The notes beneath the pieces were generated by a model that was given only the letters and a program-made list of their open reading frames with translations, was not told where the DNA came from and made no database searches. The position numbers were made by a program, and so were the translations under genes. From contig CAMTOX010000006.1 of assembly GCA_947074225.1 (NCBI GenBank), positions 1 to 15,050 of the forward strand: DNA of 15,050 nt. The letters run 5' to 3'. This DNA is from an uncultured bacterium. Lineage in GTDB: Bacteria > Bacteroidota > Bacteroidia > Bacteroidales > Paludibacteraceae. Of this stretch, positions 1 through 7,676 are shown piece after piece (position 1 is the stretch's first letter; every line of letters begins with the position of its first letter).

Positions 1-20
1 ACAGCGCTGCGTTTTTCCAT
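1..20 (-). CDS. possible 5' end of a further minus-strand gene (only 6 codons visible)
   Basis: An ATG on the minus strand at 20-18 opens a frame reading MEKRSA up to the window edge. It has the same orientation as rlmH and would lie about 100 bases downstream of its stop, so it could be the next gene. Six codons are far too few to identify a product or to prove coding. This is recorded only because a gene could continue off the left edge. Confidence 0.2.
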
Positions 21-104
21 GATGTGTGTGGATTTATGTGAATGGAAATACTTTCTGATGTAATAAATTAAAACTTAATTCTCTGAATATCTTCTTTATA
101 ACAA

Positions 105-118
105 GACACTATAGTGTC
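105..118. other. 14-bp perfect palindrome just downstream of rlmH
   Basis: GACACTATAGTGTC is a perfect dyad with no spacer. It begins 2 bases past the rlmH stop codon (123-125, minus strand). It could be the core of a weak terminator, but no U-run follows on the minus strand. It could equally be an operator for whatever lies to the left. The palindrome is seen directly; any role is inference. Confidence 0.35.
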
Positions 119-122
119 CTAA

Positions 123-614
123 CTACTTTTTTAATAAACTCTCTTCGTGATGATATGGTTCGCCACGTAATATTGTCATAGCTCTATAGAGCTGTTCTGT
201 AAACATTGGACGTATAATTTGGTGCGAAAAGGTCATTTTAGATAACGATAACAGATTATTAGATCTGTCGTAAACCGATTGCGAAAAACCATAGGCTCCG
301 CCTATTACAAATACTAAGCGTTTAGTTCCTTGATGGTTTAAGCGGTCAATCCAATTGGCAAAATTTATAGATGTAAACTCTTTTCCTTTATCATCTAAAA
401 GCACTACAAAATCGTCATTTTGAATGTTCTTCAAGATTAATTCGCCTTCTTTATCCCTTTGTACCGGCATTGGAATGGATTTGGTATTTTTTAGTTCCGG
501 TATGGTAATAACTTCCAACGGCATATAATGTTTTATACGTCCCACATACTCATTAATTGCAGCCGATACATAAGCTGTTGAGGTCTTCCCCACCCATATA
601 ATCGCAATCTTCAT
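123..614 (-). CDS. rlmH: 23S rRNA (pseudouridine1915-N3)-methyltransferase RlmH
   Basis: RlmH is a cytoplasmic SPOUT-class methyltransferase. It uses S-adenosylmethionine to methylate N3 of pseudouridine 1915 in helix 69 of 23S rRNA on the assembled 70S ribosome. The 163-residue product is slightly longer than the usual 155-159. The trefoil-knot SAM site shows as VIGGAYGFS (residues 103-111), matching the family's IGGxxG(L/F)S motif, followed by LSLSKMTFSHQIIR (122-135), EQLYRAMTI (140-148) and the C-terminal PYHHE (153-157), which carries the conserved Tyr-His needed for catalysis. The ATG at 614 fits the family N-terminus (MKI...VGK). It is transcribed away from the DUF4783/nadC pair. In staphylococci the 3' end of this gene is the SCCmec attachment site; no sign of integration is seen here. 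Confidence 0.95.
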   Translation of the reverse strand: MKIAIIWVGKTSTAYVSAAINEYVGRIKHYMPLEVITIPELKNTKSIPMPVQRDKEGELILKNIQNDDFVVLLDDKGKEFTSINFANWIDRLNHQGTKRLVFVIGGAYGFSQSVYDRSNNLLSLSKMTFSHQIIRPMFTEQLYRAMTILRGEPYHHEESLLKK

Positions 615-646
615 CTCATTTTTATTTCGTATAAAAGAAAAATGTT

Positions 647-654
647 TAACTTTG
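647..654 (+). promoter_or_regulatory. candidate -7 element for the DUF4783-nadC transcript
   Basis: TAACTTTG is a perfect match to the Bacteroides -7 box TAnnTTTG on the plus strand. It lies about 135 bases before the first gene of the pair. No clear TTTG -33 box sits 19-21 bases upstream, and the implied leader is long and AT-rich, so the assignment is weak. Confidence 0.3.
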
Positions 655-681
655 TCCTCGATTGACAGTTAAAACATAATG

Positions 682-712
682 CAAATGTCGTTTATTTAAT
701 AATAAAATGCAA
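682..712 (-). promoter_or_regulatory. candidate Bacteroides-type promoter for rlmH
   Basis: On the minus strand, TTG (712-710) is followed after 20 bases by GACATTTG (689-682). This is one base off the Bacteroides -7 consensus TAnnTTTG, and the spacing is right for a -33 TTTG/TTG element. It would give a leader of roughly 60 bases before rlmH. The call rests on a motif match only. Confidence 0.35.
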
Positions 713-789
713 CATTTTCAATAAAATATATTCACATAGCCTTATATCTAAATCTAACACAATTTTATTCATCATTAATTTACACAATT

Positions 790-1179
790 ATGAGAACACT
801 TTTATCTCCTTGGCGTGTACTGATGTTATTATTTGTCATCTCATTAAGTAGCATGGCAACTGCACAAACTGTCGATAATATTGCTTCTGGTTTTGCCACA
901 GGCAATATAACTATTGTAAAGAAATATCTTAACAATAATGTAGAATTGGTTATTCAACATGAAGACAATATCTACTCAAAAGAGCAACTAAGTGTGGTAT
1001 TGGACGACTTTTTCAAGAAAAATTCTCCTTCCAGATTCACTATTGCTCATCAAGGGACTCGCGATAATGCCCAATTTGTTATCGGGAATCTTGATACAAA
1101 AAAAGGAACATATAGAATTTATATTCTAATCAAACACAATTTAATACATCAATTACGTATAGAAAATCCAAATGATTGA
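790..1179 (+). CDS. small secreted DUF4783-type protein
   Basis: The product has 129 residues. It starts with a Sec signal peptide (basic start, hydrophobic core at about residues 9-20, likely cleavage after ATA, before Gln26). The mature domain of about 100 residues has an alternating pattern (e.g. YILIKHNLIHQLRIE near the C-terminus) suggestive of a small cystatin/NTF2-like alpha+beta fold. From its position directly before nadC and its overall look I assign it to the DUF4783 family of Bacteroidota, whose function is unknown; this assignment is from memory of the family and neighbourhood, not a search. The frame overlaps the nadC start by 8 bases (stop TGA at 1177-1179, nadC ATG at 1172), so translation of the two is probably coupled. 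Nothing links it biochemically to NAD synthesis. It should be exported to the periplasm. Confidence 0.72.
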   Translation: MRTLLSPWRVLMLLFVISLSSMATAQTVDNIASGFATGNITIVKKYLNNNVELVIQHEDNIYSKEQLSVVLDDFFKKNSPSRFTIAHQGTRDNAQFVIGNLDTKKGTYRIYILIKHNLIHQLRIENPND

Positions 1180-2014
1180 CAATTTAGATGCTTTAATTCA
1201 ATTATGGTTCGCAGAGGACATTGGCGATGGCGACCAGACAACGCTCTCAAGTATTCCTGCCGATGCTATGGGTGCTTCACAACTCATCATTAAAGAAGAT
1301 GGAGTATTAGCAGGTGTTGAAGTGGCAAAACGCGTGTTTCATGCCTTTGATCCAGAGTTAAAAATGACACAGTTCTTACACGATGGTGATAAAGTAAAAG
1401 TGGGCGATATTGCCTTTGTAGTAGAAGGACGCATACAGTCACTATTACAAACAGAGAGACTGATGCTTAATATTATGCAGCGCATGAGTGGAGTTGCTAC
1501 TCGTACGGCAGAATATGTAAAACTACTTGAAGGTACCAATACACGCGTATTAGATACACGTAAAACTACTCCTGGGTTACGTTTGCTTGAAAAAGAAGCG
1601 GTAAAGATTGGTGGTGGATGTAATCACCGCATTGGACTTTACGACATGATCTTACTTAAAGATAACCATGTTGACTTTGCAGGAGGCATTGATAAAGCTA
1701 TTATCCGTGCTCAAGAATATTTGAAAGAGAAAGGTAAAGATTTGAAGATAGAGATTGAAGTACGCTCTTTCGATGAGATTAGACAAGTGATGCAAGTGGG
1801 CGGAGTAGACCGAATTATGCTTGATAACTTCTCAACTGAGGATACTCGCAAGGCCGTTGAGATGATTAATGGTCAATTTGAAACCGAATCATCGGGGGGA
1901 ATTACTTTCAATACACTTCGCGATTATGCGCTTTGTGGTGTAGATTATATTTCTGTTGGAGCACTCACACACTCTGTAAAGAGTTTGGATATGAGTTTTA
2001 AAGCAGTGAAATAA
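1172..2014 (+). CDS. nadC: nicotinate-nucleotide pyrophosphorylase (carboxylating), quinolinate phosphoribosyltransferase
   Basis: NadC converts quinolinate plus PRPP into nicotinate mononucleotide, CO2 and pyrophosphate, the step where de novo NAD synthesis joins the salvage pathway. The 280-residue length is normal for the type II phosphoribosyltransferase. The N-terminal part carries EDIGDGDQTT (15-24). The barrel shows ERLMLN (95-100), TRKTTPG (129-135), GGCNHR (148-153), LLKDNH (161-166), EIEV (194-197), LDNF (217-220), SGGI (241-244) and SVGALTHS (261-268). These supply the Arg, His and Lys residues that hold the quinolinate carboxylates and the PRPP phosphates, and the Glu/Asp residues around the metal site. 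The start overlaps the upstream secreted-protein gene by 8 bases. The nadA and nadB partners are not in this window. Transcription probably ends at the palindrome just downstream. Confidence 0.97.
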   Translation: MIDNLDALIQLWFAEDIGDGDQTTLSSIPADAMGASQLIIKEDGVLAGVEVAKRVFHAFDPELKMTQFLHDGDKVKVGDIAFVVEGRIQSLLQTERLMLNIMQRMSGVATRTAEYVKLLEGTNTRVLDTRKTTPGLRLLEKEAVKIGGGCNHRIGLYDMILLKDNHVDFAGGIDKAIIRAQEYLKEKGKDLKIEIEVRSFDEIRQVMQVGGVDRIMLDNFSTEDTRKAVEMINGQFETESSGGITFNTLRDYALCGVDYISVGALTHSVKSLDMSFKAVK

Positions 2015-2030
2015 CTCATCGGTAAAAGAC

Positions 2031-2078
2031 AAATAAATAAGAGAGACAACTTAATTAAGTTGTCTCTCTTATTTATTT
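2031..2078 (+). terminator. perfect 48-bp palindrome, terminator after nadC
   Basis: The arms 2031-2054 and 2055-2078 are exact reverse complements (24 bp each, with TTAATTAA at the centre). The strand ends in a mixed A/T run (CTTATTTATTT). It begins 16 bases after the nadC stop. A strong stem followed by a U-rich tail fits a rho-independent terminator, and the symmetry would let it act in both directions. Confidence 0.8.
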
Positions 2079-2670
2079 ACATATACTTAGAGTGAAACTT
2101 TGACCAAAACTATAATCTAAAAATGCAGTGGTTTCTGGGTAATAGCTACTTAATTAAACAATTAATAATAAGAAGATCATCTTTATTATACTTTTAAAGA
2201 AACTACAAACCCTCTATTTAGCTATGACTATTGTGCTAAACCATTTCCTTTATGACCTCTTTTAAGAGCTATATCAAATAGTTTAATCATTCACTAACAA
2301 TCCGCACCAAATAGACTAATAATTTTCTCTTTATAACTATTATAACCATTTTCATATGCCTAAATTGTAATATTTATAATTACACACATTGAAACGTTTA
2401 AATTTTATTACCGCTATACAAATATATTCAACGTTCCTTTTTGTTTTCAGAGAATAGGTTCTATATTTCTTTTCTCGTTTAAGTAACGATAGTCAACATA
2501 TGTTTATCAATAACGACAAAAGTGTTGCAAATAGGCTATATTATTAGAAGTTTGCTTTAGAATATTCAAAAAAAAACAATTATCTTTGTGAGTTTTAAGA
2601 AGTAAAATTAATCTATTGATAATAAAACGTTTAGAATATAAAGCAATATTGCTTCAACATCTAACGTGAA
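2079..2670. other. AT-rich intergenic stretch before aspS, no gene seen
   Basis: About 590 bases without an open frame of useful length on either strand. It is strongly AT-rich and rich in stop codons. It has no tRNA-like cloverleaf, no tandem repeats and no recognisable remnant of a protein. The only items picked out are the aspS -7 element at 2581-2588 and a 14-bp palindrome, AAGCAATATTGCTT, at 2641-2654 in the presumed aspS leader. Confidence 0.6.
2581..2588 (+). promoter_or_regulatory. -7 promoter element for aspS
   Basis: TATCTTTG matches the Bacteroides primary-sigma -7 consensus TAnnTTTG exactly. TTTAG at 2556-2560 lies 20 bases upstream and is a weak -33 candidate. Transcription would start near 2595, giving a leader of about 90 bases to the preferred start codon at 2686. 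Confidence 0.55.
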
Positions 2671-2685
2671 ATGCAAAGAATCATT

Positions 2686-4440
2686 ATGTATAGAAACCAC
2701 ACGTGTGGCGAGTTACGACTTGCCAATTTGGGAGAAACCGTTACCTTGGCCGGTTGGGTACAACGTATTCGTAAAATGGGAGGAATGACTTTCATTGACT
2801 TACGCGATCGTTATGGTATTACTCAGTTGGTATTTAACCAAGAAGTAGATGCTGAACTCTGCGAACGTGCCAATCATCTTGGTCGTGAATATGTACTTCA
2901 AATTGTGGGTAAAGTAGCAGAACGTAGTGCTAAAAACAACCAATTGCCAACTGGCGATATTGAGATTATTGTTTCAGAACTTAACGTGCTTAATGCTGCA
3001 GAAACACCTCCTTTTACTATTGAAGATGAAACAGATGGTGGAGACGATATTCGTATGCAATACCGTTATTTAGACCTACGTCGTAACCCTGTGCGTGCTA
3101 ATTTAGAACTTCGTCATAAGATGGCATTTGAGGTACGTCGTTATCTTGATGCACAAGGTTTCTTAGAAGTAGAGACTCCAGTATTGATTAAGTCTACTCC
3201 TGAAGGAGCTCGCGACTTTGTTGTACCTAGTCGTATGAACCGTGGACAATTTTATGCCTTACCACAATCGCCACAAACATTTAAGCAATTGCTTATGGTT
3301 TCTGGCTTCGATCGTTATTTCCAAATTGTAAAATGTTTCCGCGATGAAGACCTACGCGCCGACCGTCAGCCTGAGTTTACTCAAATAGACTGCGAAATGT
3401 CGTTTGTTGACCAGGAAGATGTGCTACAACTATTTGAGAATATGAGCCGTCATCTATTCAAGACCATTAAGAATGTTGATTTAGATGCTTTCCCACGTAT
3501 GACTTGGCACGATGCAATGAAATATTATGGTTCAGACAAACCAGATACACGTTTCGAGATGAAATTTGTTGAACTCATGGATATTTTAAAAGGTCATGGC
3601 TTTCCAGTTTTTGATAGTGCTGCCTATGTTGGTGGTATTTGTGCTAAAGGTGCAGCTTCATATACACGTAAACAATTAGATGCTTTAACCGATTATGTGA
3701 AACGTCCACAAATAGGGGCTAAAGGAATGGTATATGCTCGTGTAGAGGCCGATGGTACCGTAAAATCGAGCGTAGATAAGTTTTACACTCAAGAGGTATT
3801 GCAAAGCCTTAAAACAGCTATGCAAGCTGAACCTGGCGACTTAATTCTAATACTTAGTGGCGACGATGTTCAAAAGAGTCGTAAGCAGCTTTGTGAATTA
3901 CGTCTTGAGGTAGCTTCACAATTAGGCTTGCGCGACAAGAATAAATTCTCATGCCTATGGGTGGTAGATTTTCCTCTTTTTGAATGGGACGAAGAGACAC
4001 AACGTTTCTATGCTATGCACCACCCTTTCACCGCACCAAAACCTGAAGATATTCACCTTTTAGATAGTGATCCGGGAGCTGTACGTGCAAATGCTTACGA
4101 CATGGTGGTAAATGGTGTTGAAGTTGGTGGTGGCTCTATTCGTATTTTCGATAAGACTTTACAGGCAAAAATGTTTGCACTTTTAGGATTTACACCTGAA
4201 AAAGCAGAAGAACAATTTGGATTCTTAATGAATGCATTCAAATATGGAGCTCCACCTCATGGCGGATTGGCATATGGATTAGACCGCTTTGTCTCTTTAT
4301 TTGCTGGATTAGATTCTATTCGCGATTGCATAGCATTCCCTAAAAACAATCAAGGACGCGATGTCATGATCGATGCTCCATCGCCTATTGACACTGAACA
4401 ATTAGACGAACTTTCATTGAAAATTGACATTAAGGCATAA
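2686..4440 (+). CDS. aspS: aspartyl-tRNA synthetase
   Basis: AspS is a class IIb synthetase that charges tRNA-Asp with aspartate in the cytoplasm. The 584 residues (from Met 2686) match the long bacterial type. Domains: an N-terminal OB anticodon-binding fold (about 1-105, with [21 protein letters not shown]); class II motif 1, RYLDLRR (127-133); motif 2, [18 protein letters not shown] (218-235); a bacterial GAD insertion in the middle; and motif 3, GGLAYGLDR, near 526-534, followed by FPKNNQGRD. The frame is open from an upstream ATG at 2671, but the extra MQRII is not seen in typical family members, which begin M-Y-R-x-H-T-C-G-E-L. I therefore prefer 2686. It is followed by a long imperfect hairpin and then a small membrane-protein gene. 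Confidence 0.97.
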   Translation: MYRNHTCGELRLANLGETVTLAGWVQRIRKMGGMTFIDLRDRYGITQLVFNQEVDAELCERANHLGREYVLQIVGKVAERSAKNNQLPTGDIEIIVSELNVLNAAETPPFTIEDETDGGDDIRMQYRYLDLRRNPVRANLELRHKMAFEVRRYLDAQGFLEVETPVLIKSTPEGARDFVVPSRMNRGQFYALPQSPQTFKQLLMVSGFDRYFQIVKCFRDEDLRADRQPEFTQIDCEMSFVDQEDVLQLFENMSRHLFKTIKNVDLDAFPRMTWHDAMKYYGSDKPDTRFEMKFVELMDILKGHGFPVFDSAAYVGGICAKGAASYTRKQLDALTDYVKRPQIGAKGMVYARVEADGTVKSSVDKFYTQEVLQSLKTAMQAEPGDLILILSGDDVQKSRKQLCELRLEVASQLGLRDKNKFSCLWVVDFPLFEWDEETQRFYAMHHPFTAPKPEDIHLLDSDPGAVRANAYDMVVNGVEVGGGSIRIFDKTLQAKMFALLGFTPEKAEEQFGFLMNAFKYGAPPHGGLAYGLDRFVSLFAGLDSIRDCIAFPKNNQGRDVMIDAPSPIDTEQLDELSLKIDIKA

Positions 4441-4450
4441 CCATTGCTAT

Positions 4451-4522
4451 AATAAAATATGAATAATAACTCTGCTCTAGCTTTACAGAATTAGCAACTT
4501 AGAGTTATATTCATATTTTATT
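4451..4522 (+). terminator. long hairpin after aspS, probable terminator
   Basis: The left arm 4451-4473 (AATAAAATATGAATAATAACTCT) pairs with 4501-4522 almost perfectly, with a single one-base bulge. A 27-base loop separates the arms, and a short T-rich tail (TTTATCTAAT) follows. It starts 10 bases past the aspS stop and ends about 20 bases before the next start codon. It is likely the aspS terminator or an attenuator ahead of the membrane-protein gene. The stem is very AT-rich, so its strength is uncertain. Confidence 0.55.
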
Positions 4523-4543
4523 TATCTAATATAATTAATCATT

Positions 4544-4882
4544 ATGTTTCATTCTATTATCCTTCCGTTAATTGTTTCATCTGTTGCTATCTATTTAACT
4601 GCAGCTATTTTGCCTGGTATCACAGTGAAAAGTTTTTGGTATTCTATAGGAATTGCTATTGTTTTATCTTTGCTTAATGCCATTGTAAAACCCATTTTGC
4701 TTTTCTTATCTATACCAATAAATATACTAACATTTGGAATTTTCACTCTTGTTATAAATGCTGTAATCATCTTGATTGCAAGTGCAATCCTTAACGGATT
4801 CCATGTGCGTAACTTTTGGTGGGCTATTTTATTCAGTTTAATAACCACACTTATAACAAATATTTTCTATTGGTTTTTGTAG
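4544..4882 (+). CDS. PF04020-type four-helix membrane protein ('phage holin 4_2' / YvlD family)
   Basis: A 112-residue integral inner-membrane protein made almost entirely of four hydrophobic segments at roughly residues 4-24, 31-49, 54-81 and 89-111. The diagnostic part is LLNAIVKPILLFLSIPINI (residues 43-61), the conserved LNxxxKPxLxxLxxPxxxLTxG signature of the family annotated as 'mycobacterial 4 TMS phage holin' or YvlD-like, followed by TFGIFTLVINA. Despite that family name, members are widespread chromosomal genes. No lysin, phage or toxin gene is nearby, so I would not infer a lytic role. The molecular function is unknown; in some bacteria relatives sit in envelope-stress operons. The gene stands between aspS and gltX with a hairpin on each side, so it may be expressed separately. 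No clear promoter was identified. Confidence 0.85.
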   Translation: MFHSIILPLIVSSVAIYLTAAILPGITVKSFWYSIGIAIVLSLLNAIVKPILLFLSIPINILTFGIFTLVINAVIILIASAILNGFHVRNFWWAILFSLITTLITNIFYWFL

Positions 4883-4937
4883 AATAAAACATCTTGAAAT
4901 GAATAGTTCTAAATAGTGATTTCCTCTATGCTTAAGG

Positions 4938-4967
4938 CTATAAATTAAATAGCTATTTAAATTATAG
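4938..4967. terminator. AT-rich hairpin after the holin-like gene
   Basis: CTATAAATTAAATAG pairs with CTATTTAAATTATAG across the dyad centre at 4952/4953. The inner 16 bases (4945-4960) are a perfect palindrome and the outer part has one mismatch. It lies 55 bases after the stop and is followed by a modest T-rich run. It may be a terminator, but so AT-rich a stem could also be chance. Confidence 0.4.
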
Positions 4968-5121
4968 AGTCATTTTAATTGTTAACTCTCTGTGTTTTAG
5001 CTATAACAACTTTTATTTTGGTGTAAGAGATTTTGTAAATCATTATTGTAGGAAACAACAGAATTACCTTTAAATGCACTTTAGAACTACTTATATTCTA
5101 ATAATAACAACTTAAACATTG

Positions 5122-5145
5122 CAGACCTAATATATTTTTAGGCTG
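5122..5145 (+). promoter_or_regulatory. small leader hairpin directly before gltX
   Basis: CAGACCTAA pairs with TTAGGCTG around a 7-base loop (8 bp with one bulged A). It ends 16 bases before the gltX ATG, so it would sit at the ribosome entry site. It might affect initiation; no regulator is known from the sequence. No good TAnnTTTG promoter was found in the 280-base gap before gltX. Confidence 0.25.
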
Positions 5146-5161
5146 TTTATAATACTTATTT

Positions 5162-6685
5162 ATGGAGCGTAAAGTAAGAGTAAGATTTGCCCCTTCGCCA
5201 ACCGGGGCGTTACATATTGGTGGTGTGCGCACTGCTTTGTACAACTATCTATTTGCTAAACAGCATAATGGAGAGTTTATTTTTCGTATCGAAGATACAG
5301 ATAGTAACCGTTTTGTGCCCGGTGCCGAAGAGTATATCTTAGAGTCGTTTAAGTGGTTAGGAATACCATTTGACGAGGGAGTATCTTTTGGTGGTAATTA
5401 TGGACCATACCGTCAGAGCGAACGTAAAGAGATTTATCGTAAATATGTGGATCAATTGTTAGAGAATGGCCATGCCTATATTGCTTTTGATACCCCTGAA
5501 CAGTTGGATGCCAAACGTCAAGAAGTGGCAAATTTCCAATACGATGCCTCAACGCGTAATAGCATGACTAACTCTTTAACTTTGAGTAAAGAGGAGGTTG
5601 AAAACCGTATTGCCAATGGCGAAAAGTATGTGGTTCGCGCTATGATTACCCCTAATCAGGAGATTGTTGTACACGACATTATTCGTGGCGACGTACATGT
5701 AAACTCTTCAATATTGGACGATAAAGTGCTCTATAAATCGGCAGATAACTTGCCAACTTATCACCTTGCCAATATTGTAGACGACCATCTCATGGAAATT
5801 AGTCACGTTATTCGTGGCGAAGAGTGGTTACCCTCTGCCCCACTTCACGTTTTACTTTACCGTTTCTTTGGTTGGGAAGATACCATGCCGCAATTTGCAC
5901 ACCTTTCATTATTGCTTAAACCAGATGGTAATGGTAAATTAAGTAAGAGAGATGGCGATAGATTAGGATTCCCGGTTTTCCCTCTACAATGGACTGACCC
6001 TAAAACAGGAGAGATCTCTTCTGGTTATCGTGAGAGCGGATATTTCCCAGAAGCAGTAATAAACTTCTTAGCATTATTAGGTTGGAATCCTGGTAACGAT
6101 CAGGAAATAATGAGTATGGAAGAGATGATTCAACTATTCCGTCTTGAGAAATGTAGCCGCAGTGGTGCTAAATTTGATTACGAGAAAGGAAAATGGTTTA
6201 ACCACATCTACCTTCAGAAAAGAGACAACCATAACTTAGCTACACGCTTTATGCCTACTCTAAAAGAAAAAGGTGTTGAGTGCGATGCTGAAAAATTGGC
6301 TACCATTATTGGGTTAATAAAATCGCGTTGTAGCTTTGTAAGTGAATTTTGGGATCAATGTTATTTCTACTTCTTAGCTCCCGAAAGTTATGATGAGAAA
6401 GCCGTTCAGAAACGTTGGAAAGAAGATACCCCTAATTTACTTAATGCTTTAGTGAATTACATTGAAACACTTTCAGATGAAGAGTTTAACTCTATTGAAG
6501 TGAGTGAGAAAATGGTAATCTCATGGTGTGAATCGCAAGGCTATAATTTAGGGGCTGTAATGAATCCTTTCCGTCTATCGGTGGTTGGAGCTCTCAAAGG
6601 ACCTCATATGTTTGAGATAACAGCACTACTAGGAAAAGAAGAGACTTTACGTCGTGTGCGCAAAGCCTTAGAAACCATAGCATAA
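5162..6685 (+). CDS. gltX: glutamyl-tRNA synthetase
   Basis: GltX is a class I synthetase that charges tRNA-Glu with glutamate; the product also feeds tetrapyrrole synthesis in organisms using the C5 route. The 507 residues begin [15 protein letters not shown], with the HIGH-type motif as HIGG (18-21) and the KMSKS loop as KLSKR (259-263). [14 protein letters not shown] (42-47) and [16 protein letters not shown] (196-211) are standard active-site landmarks. The region where some GluRS enzymes bind zinc reads AYIAFDT (105-111) without cysteines, so this is a zinc-free form. The segment after KLSKR contains the extended FPVFPLQW...[24 protein letters not shown] typical of Bacteroidota. The C-terminal part is the helical anticodon-binding domain. 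A stem-loop with a T-tract follows and prmA starts soon after. Confidence 0.97.
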   Translation: MERKVRVRFAPSPTGALHIGGVRTALYNYLFAKQHNGEFIFRIEDTDSNRFVPGAEEYILESFKWLGIPFDEGVSFGGNYGPYRQSERKEIYRKYVDQLLENGHAYIAFDTPEQLDAKRQEVANFQYDASTRNSMTNSLTLSKEEVENRIANGEKYVVRAMITPNQEIVVHDIIRGDVHVNSSILDDKVLYKSADNLPTYHLANIVDDHLMEISHVIRGEEWLPSAPLHVLLYRFFGWEDTMPQFAHLSLLLKPDGNGKLSKRDGDRLGFPVFPLQWTDPKTGEISSGYRESGYFPEAVINFLALLGWNPGNDQEIMSMEEMIQLFRLEKCSRSGAKFDYEKGKWFNHIYLQKRDNHNLATRFMPTLKEKGVECDAEKLATIIGLIKSRCSFVSEFWDQCYFYFLAPESYDEKAVQKRWKEDTPNLLNALVNYIETLSDEEFNSIEVSEKMVISWCESQGYNLGAVMNPFRLSVVGALKGPHMFEITALLGKEETLRRVRKALETIA

Positions 6686-6692
6686 TATTATC

Positions 6693-6737
6693 AATAGCCT
6701 ATCTCACCCTTTAAATAGGTGAAATAGGCTATTTTTT
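6693..6737 (+). terminator. rho-independent terminator or attenuator between gltX and prmA
   Basis: AATAGCCTATCTCACC pairs with GGTGAAATAGGCTATT (one C/A mismatch) around a short loop, followed directly by a run of six T. This is the cleanest classical terminator in the window. It ends only 25 bases before the prmA start, leaving no room for a full promoter in between. Confidence 0.8.
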
Positions 6738-6762
6738 GTTTCACAATATAATCTGTATCGTT

Positions 6763-7602
6763 ATGAATTATATCAAAGTAACCTTCCGAATAGCCAATGC
6801 AGAGGAGTATACTGCCGATCTTTTGGCCTCATTTCTTGGTGAGATTGGATTTGAGAGTTTTGAAGAGACCACACAAGGTATTATTGGCTATTGTCCAGAA
6901 TCCTTGTTCGATGCTGCACAGATTCAACCTGTGTTAGACGAATTGCCTGGAGAGGCACAGATAACTTATAGAACAGATTTGATTGAAGATCAGAACTGGA
7001 ATCAAGTATGGGAAGATAACTATTTTGAACCGATAGTAGTGGGAGGACATTGCTGTATACATAGTGCACAGCGTCTGCCAGATAAGAAGTACAAGTACGA
7101 CATTATTATAAACCCTCGACAAGCTTTTGGAACCGGATCGCACGAGACCACACGCATGATTGTGAGCCTATTAATGGATATGAGCTTACATGGAAAAACC
7201 GTTATTGATATGGGATGCGGCACTGGAGTATTGGCTATAATGGCTTCTTTATGCGGTGCCAAAGAACTCTTCGCAGTCGATATCGACCCTTGGTCGCAAC
7301 AAAACGCCATTGATAATATTGCTGCTAACAACATTCATAACATTCAAGTGGCTTTGGGCGATGCCAACCTACTGGCCGATAAAAAATGTGATTTGTTAAT
7401 GGCGAATATCAATAGAAATATTCTTATTCAAGATATGGATAAATACTATAATGCCATAGAAGCAGGAGGAAAACTTATGATGAGTGGATTCTATTCGGAA
7501 GATTTACCACTCATTAAAGCAAAAGCAATATCTCTTGGAATGGAGCAAAAAGAGGTGATGACCAACAACGATTGGGTGGCAGTATGCTATAAGAAGTTAT
7601 AA
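6763..7602 (+). CDS. prmA: ribosomal protein L11 methyltransferase
   Basis: PrmA is a SAM-dependent class I methyltransferase that methylates the N-terminus and lysine side chains of ribosomal protein L11. The 279-residue product has the usual two parts: an N-terminal substrate-recognition domain (about 1-65) and a Rossmann-fold catalytic domain. Motifs are DQNWNQVWEDNYFEP (76-90), INPRQAFGTGSHETT (116-130), the SAM loop DMGCGTG (149-155), the acidic VDIDP (172-176) and ANINRNI (214-220), which matches the family's catalytic N-x-N motif. The frame extends upstream to a TTG at 6736, but that lies inside the T-tract of the gltX terminator and adds nine residues with no family support. I chose ATG 6763 (MNYIKV). 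Expression probably depends on read-through from gltX or a promoter inside gltX. Confidence 0.95.
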   Translation: MNYIKVTFRIANAEEYTADLLASFLGEIGFESFEETTQGIIGYCPESLFDAAQIQPVLDELPGEAQITYRTDLIEDQNWNQVWEDNYFEPIVVGGHCCIHSAQRLPDKKYKYDIIINPRQAFGTGSHETTRMIVSLLMDMSLHGKTVIDMGCGTGVLAIMASLCGAKELFAVDIDPWSQQNAIDNIAANNIHNIQVALGDANLLADKKCDLLMANINRNILIQDMDKYYNAIEAGGKLMMSGFYSEDLPLIKAKAISLGMEQKEVMTNNDWVAVCYKKL

Positions 7603-7614
7603 GCAAAATAGATG

Positions 7615-7665
7615 ATATATGAAGAGGGGATGAAAACTTATGGTTCTCATCCCCTCTTCATATAT
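7615..7665. terminator. bidirectional terminator between convergent prmA and 7677-8216
   Basis: A perfect 19-bp stem: arm 7615-7633 (ATATATGAAGAGGGGATGA) and arm 7647-7665, with a 13-base loop. It fills the gap between the prmA stop (7602) and the stop of the converging gene (7677). The GC-rich middle (GAGGGGATGA) makes it stable, and A/T-rich flanks on both sides allow termination in both directions. Confidence 0.8.
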
Positions 7666-7676
7666 TAAAAAGAATA

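Noticed and set aside
123..160. Possible SCC-type attachment site at the 3' end of rlmH
   Set aside because: rlmH hosts such sites in staphylococci, but here no inverted or direct repeats, recombinase or inserted DNA are visible beside the gene.
2079..2670. tRNA or T-box leader in the gap before aspS
   Set aside because: No acceptor/TpsiC pattern or T-box motif could be found, and T-boxes are not typical of Bacteroidota.
4591..4848. 85-codon minus-strand frame opposite the holin-like gene
   Set aside because: The plus-strand protein has a clear family signature and four membrane helices; the opposite frame shows no recognisable feature.
4544..4882. Prophage remnant based on the holin-like family name
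   Set aside because: PF04020 members are common chromosomal proteins and no phage gene, integrase or att site occurs in the window.
7020..7334. 104-codon minus-strand frame inside prmA
   Set aside because: Lies opposite the conserved SAM-binding region of prmA; its sequence is the shadow of that gene.
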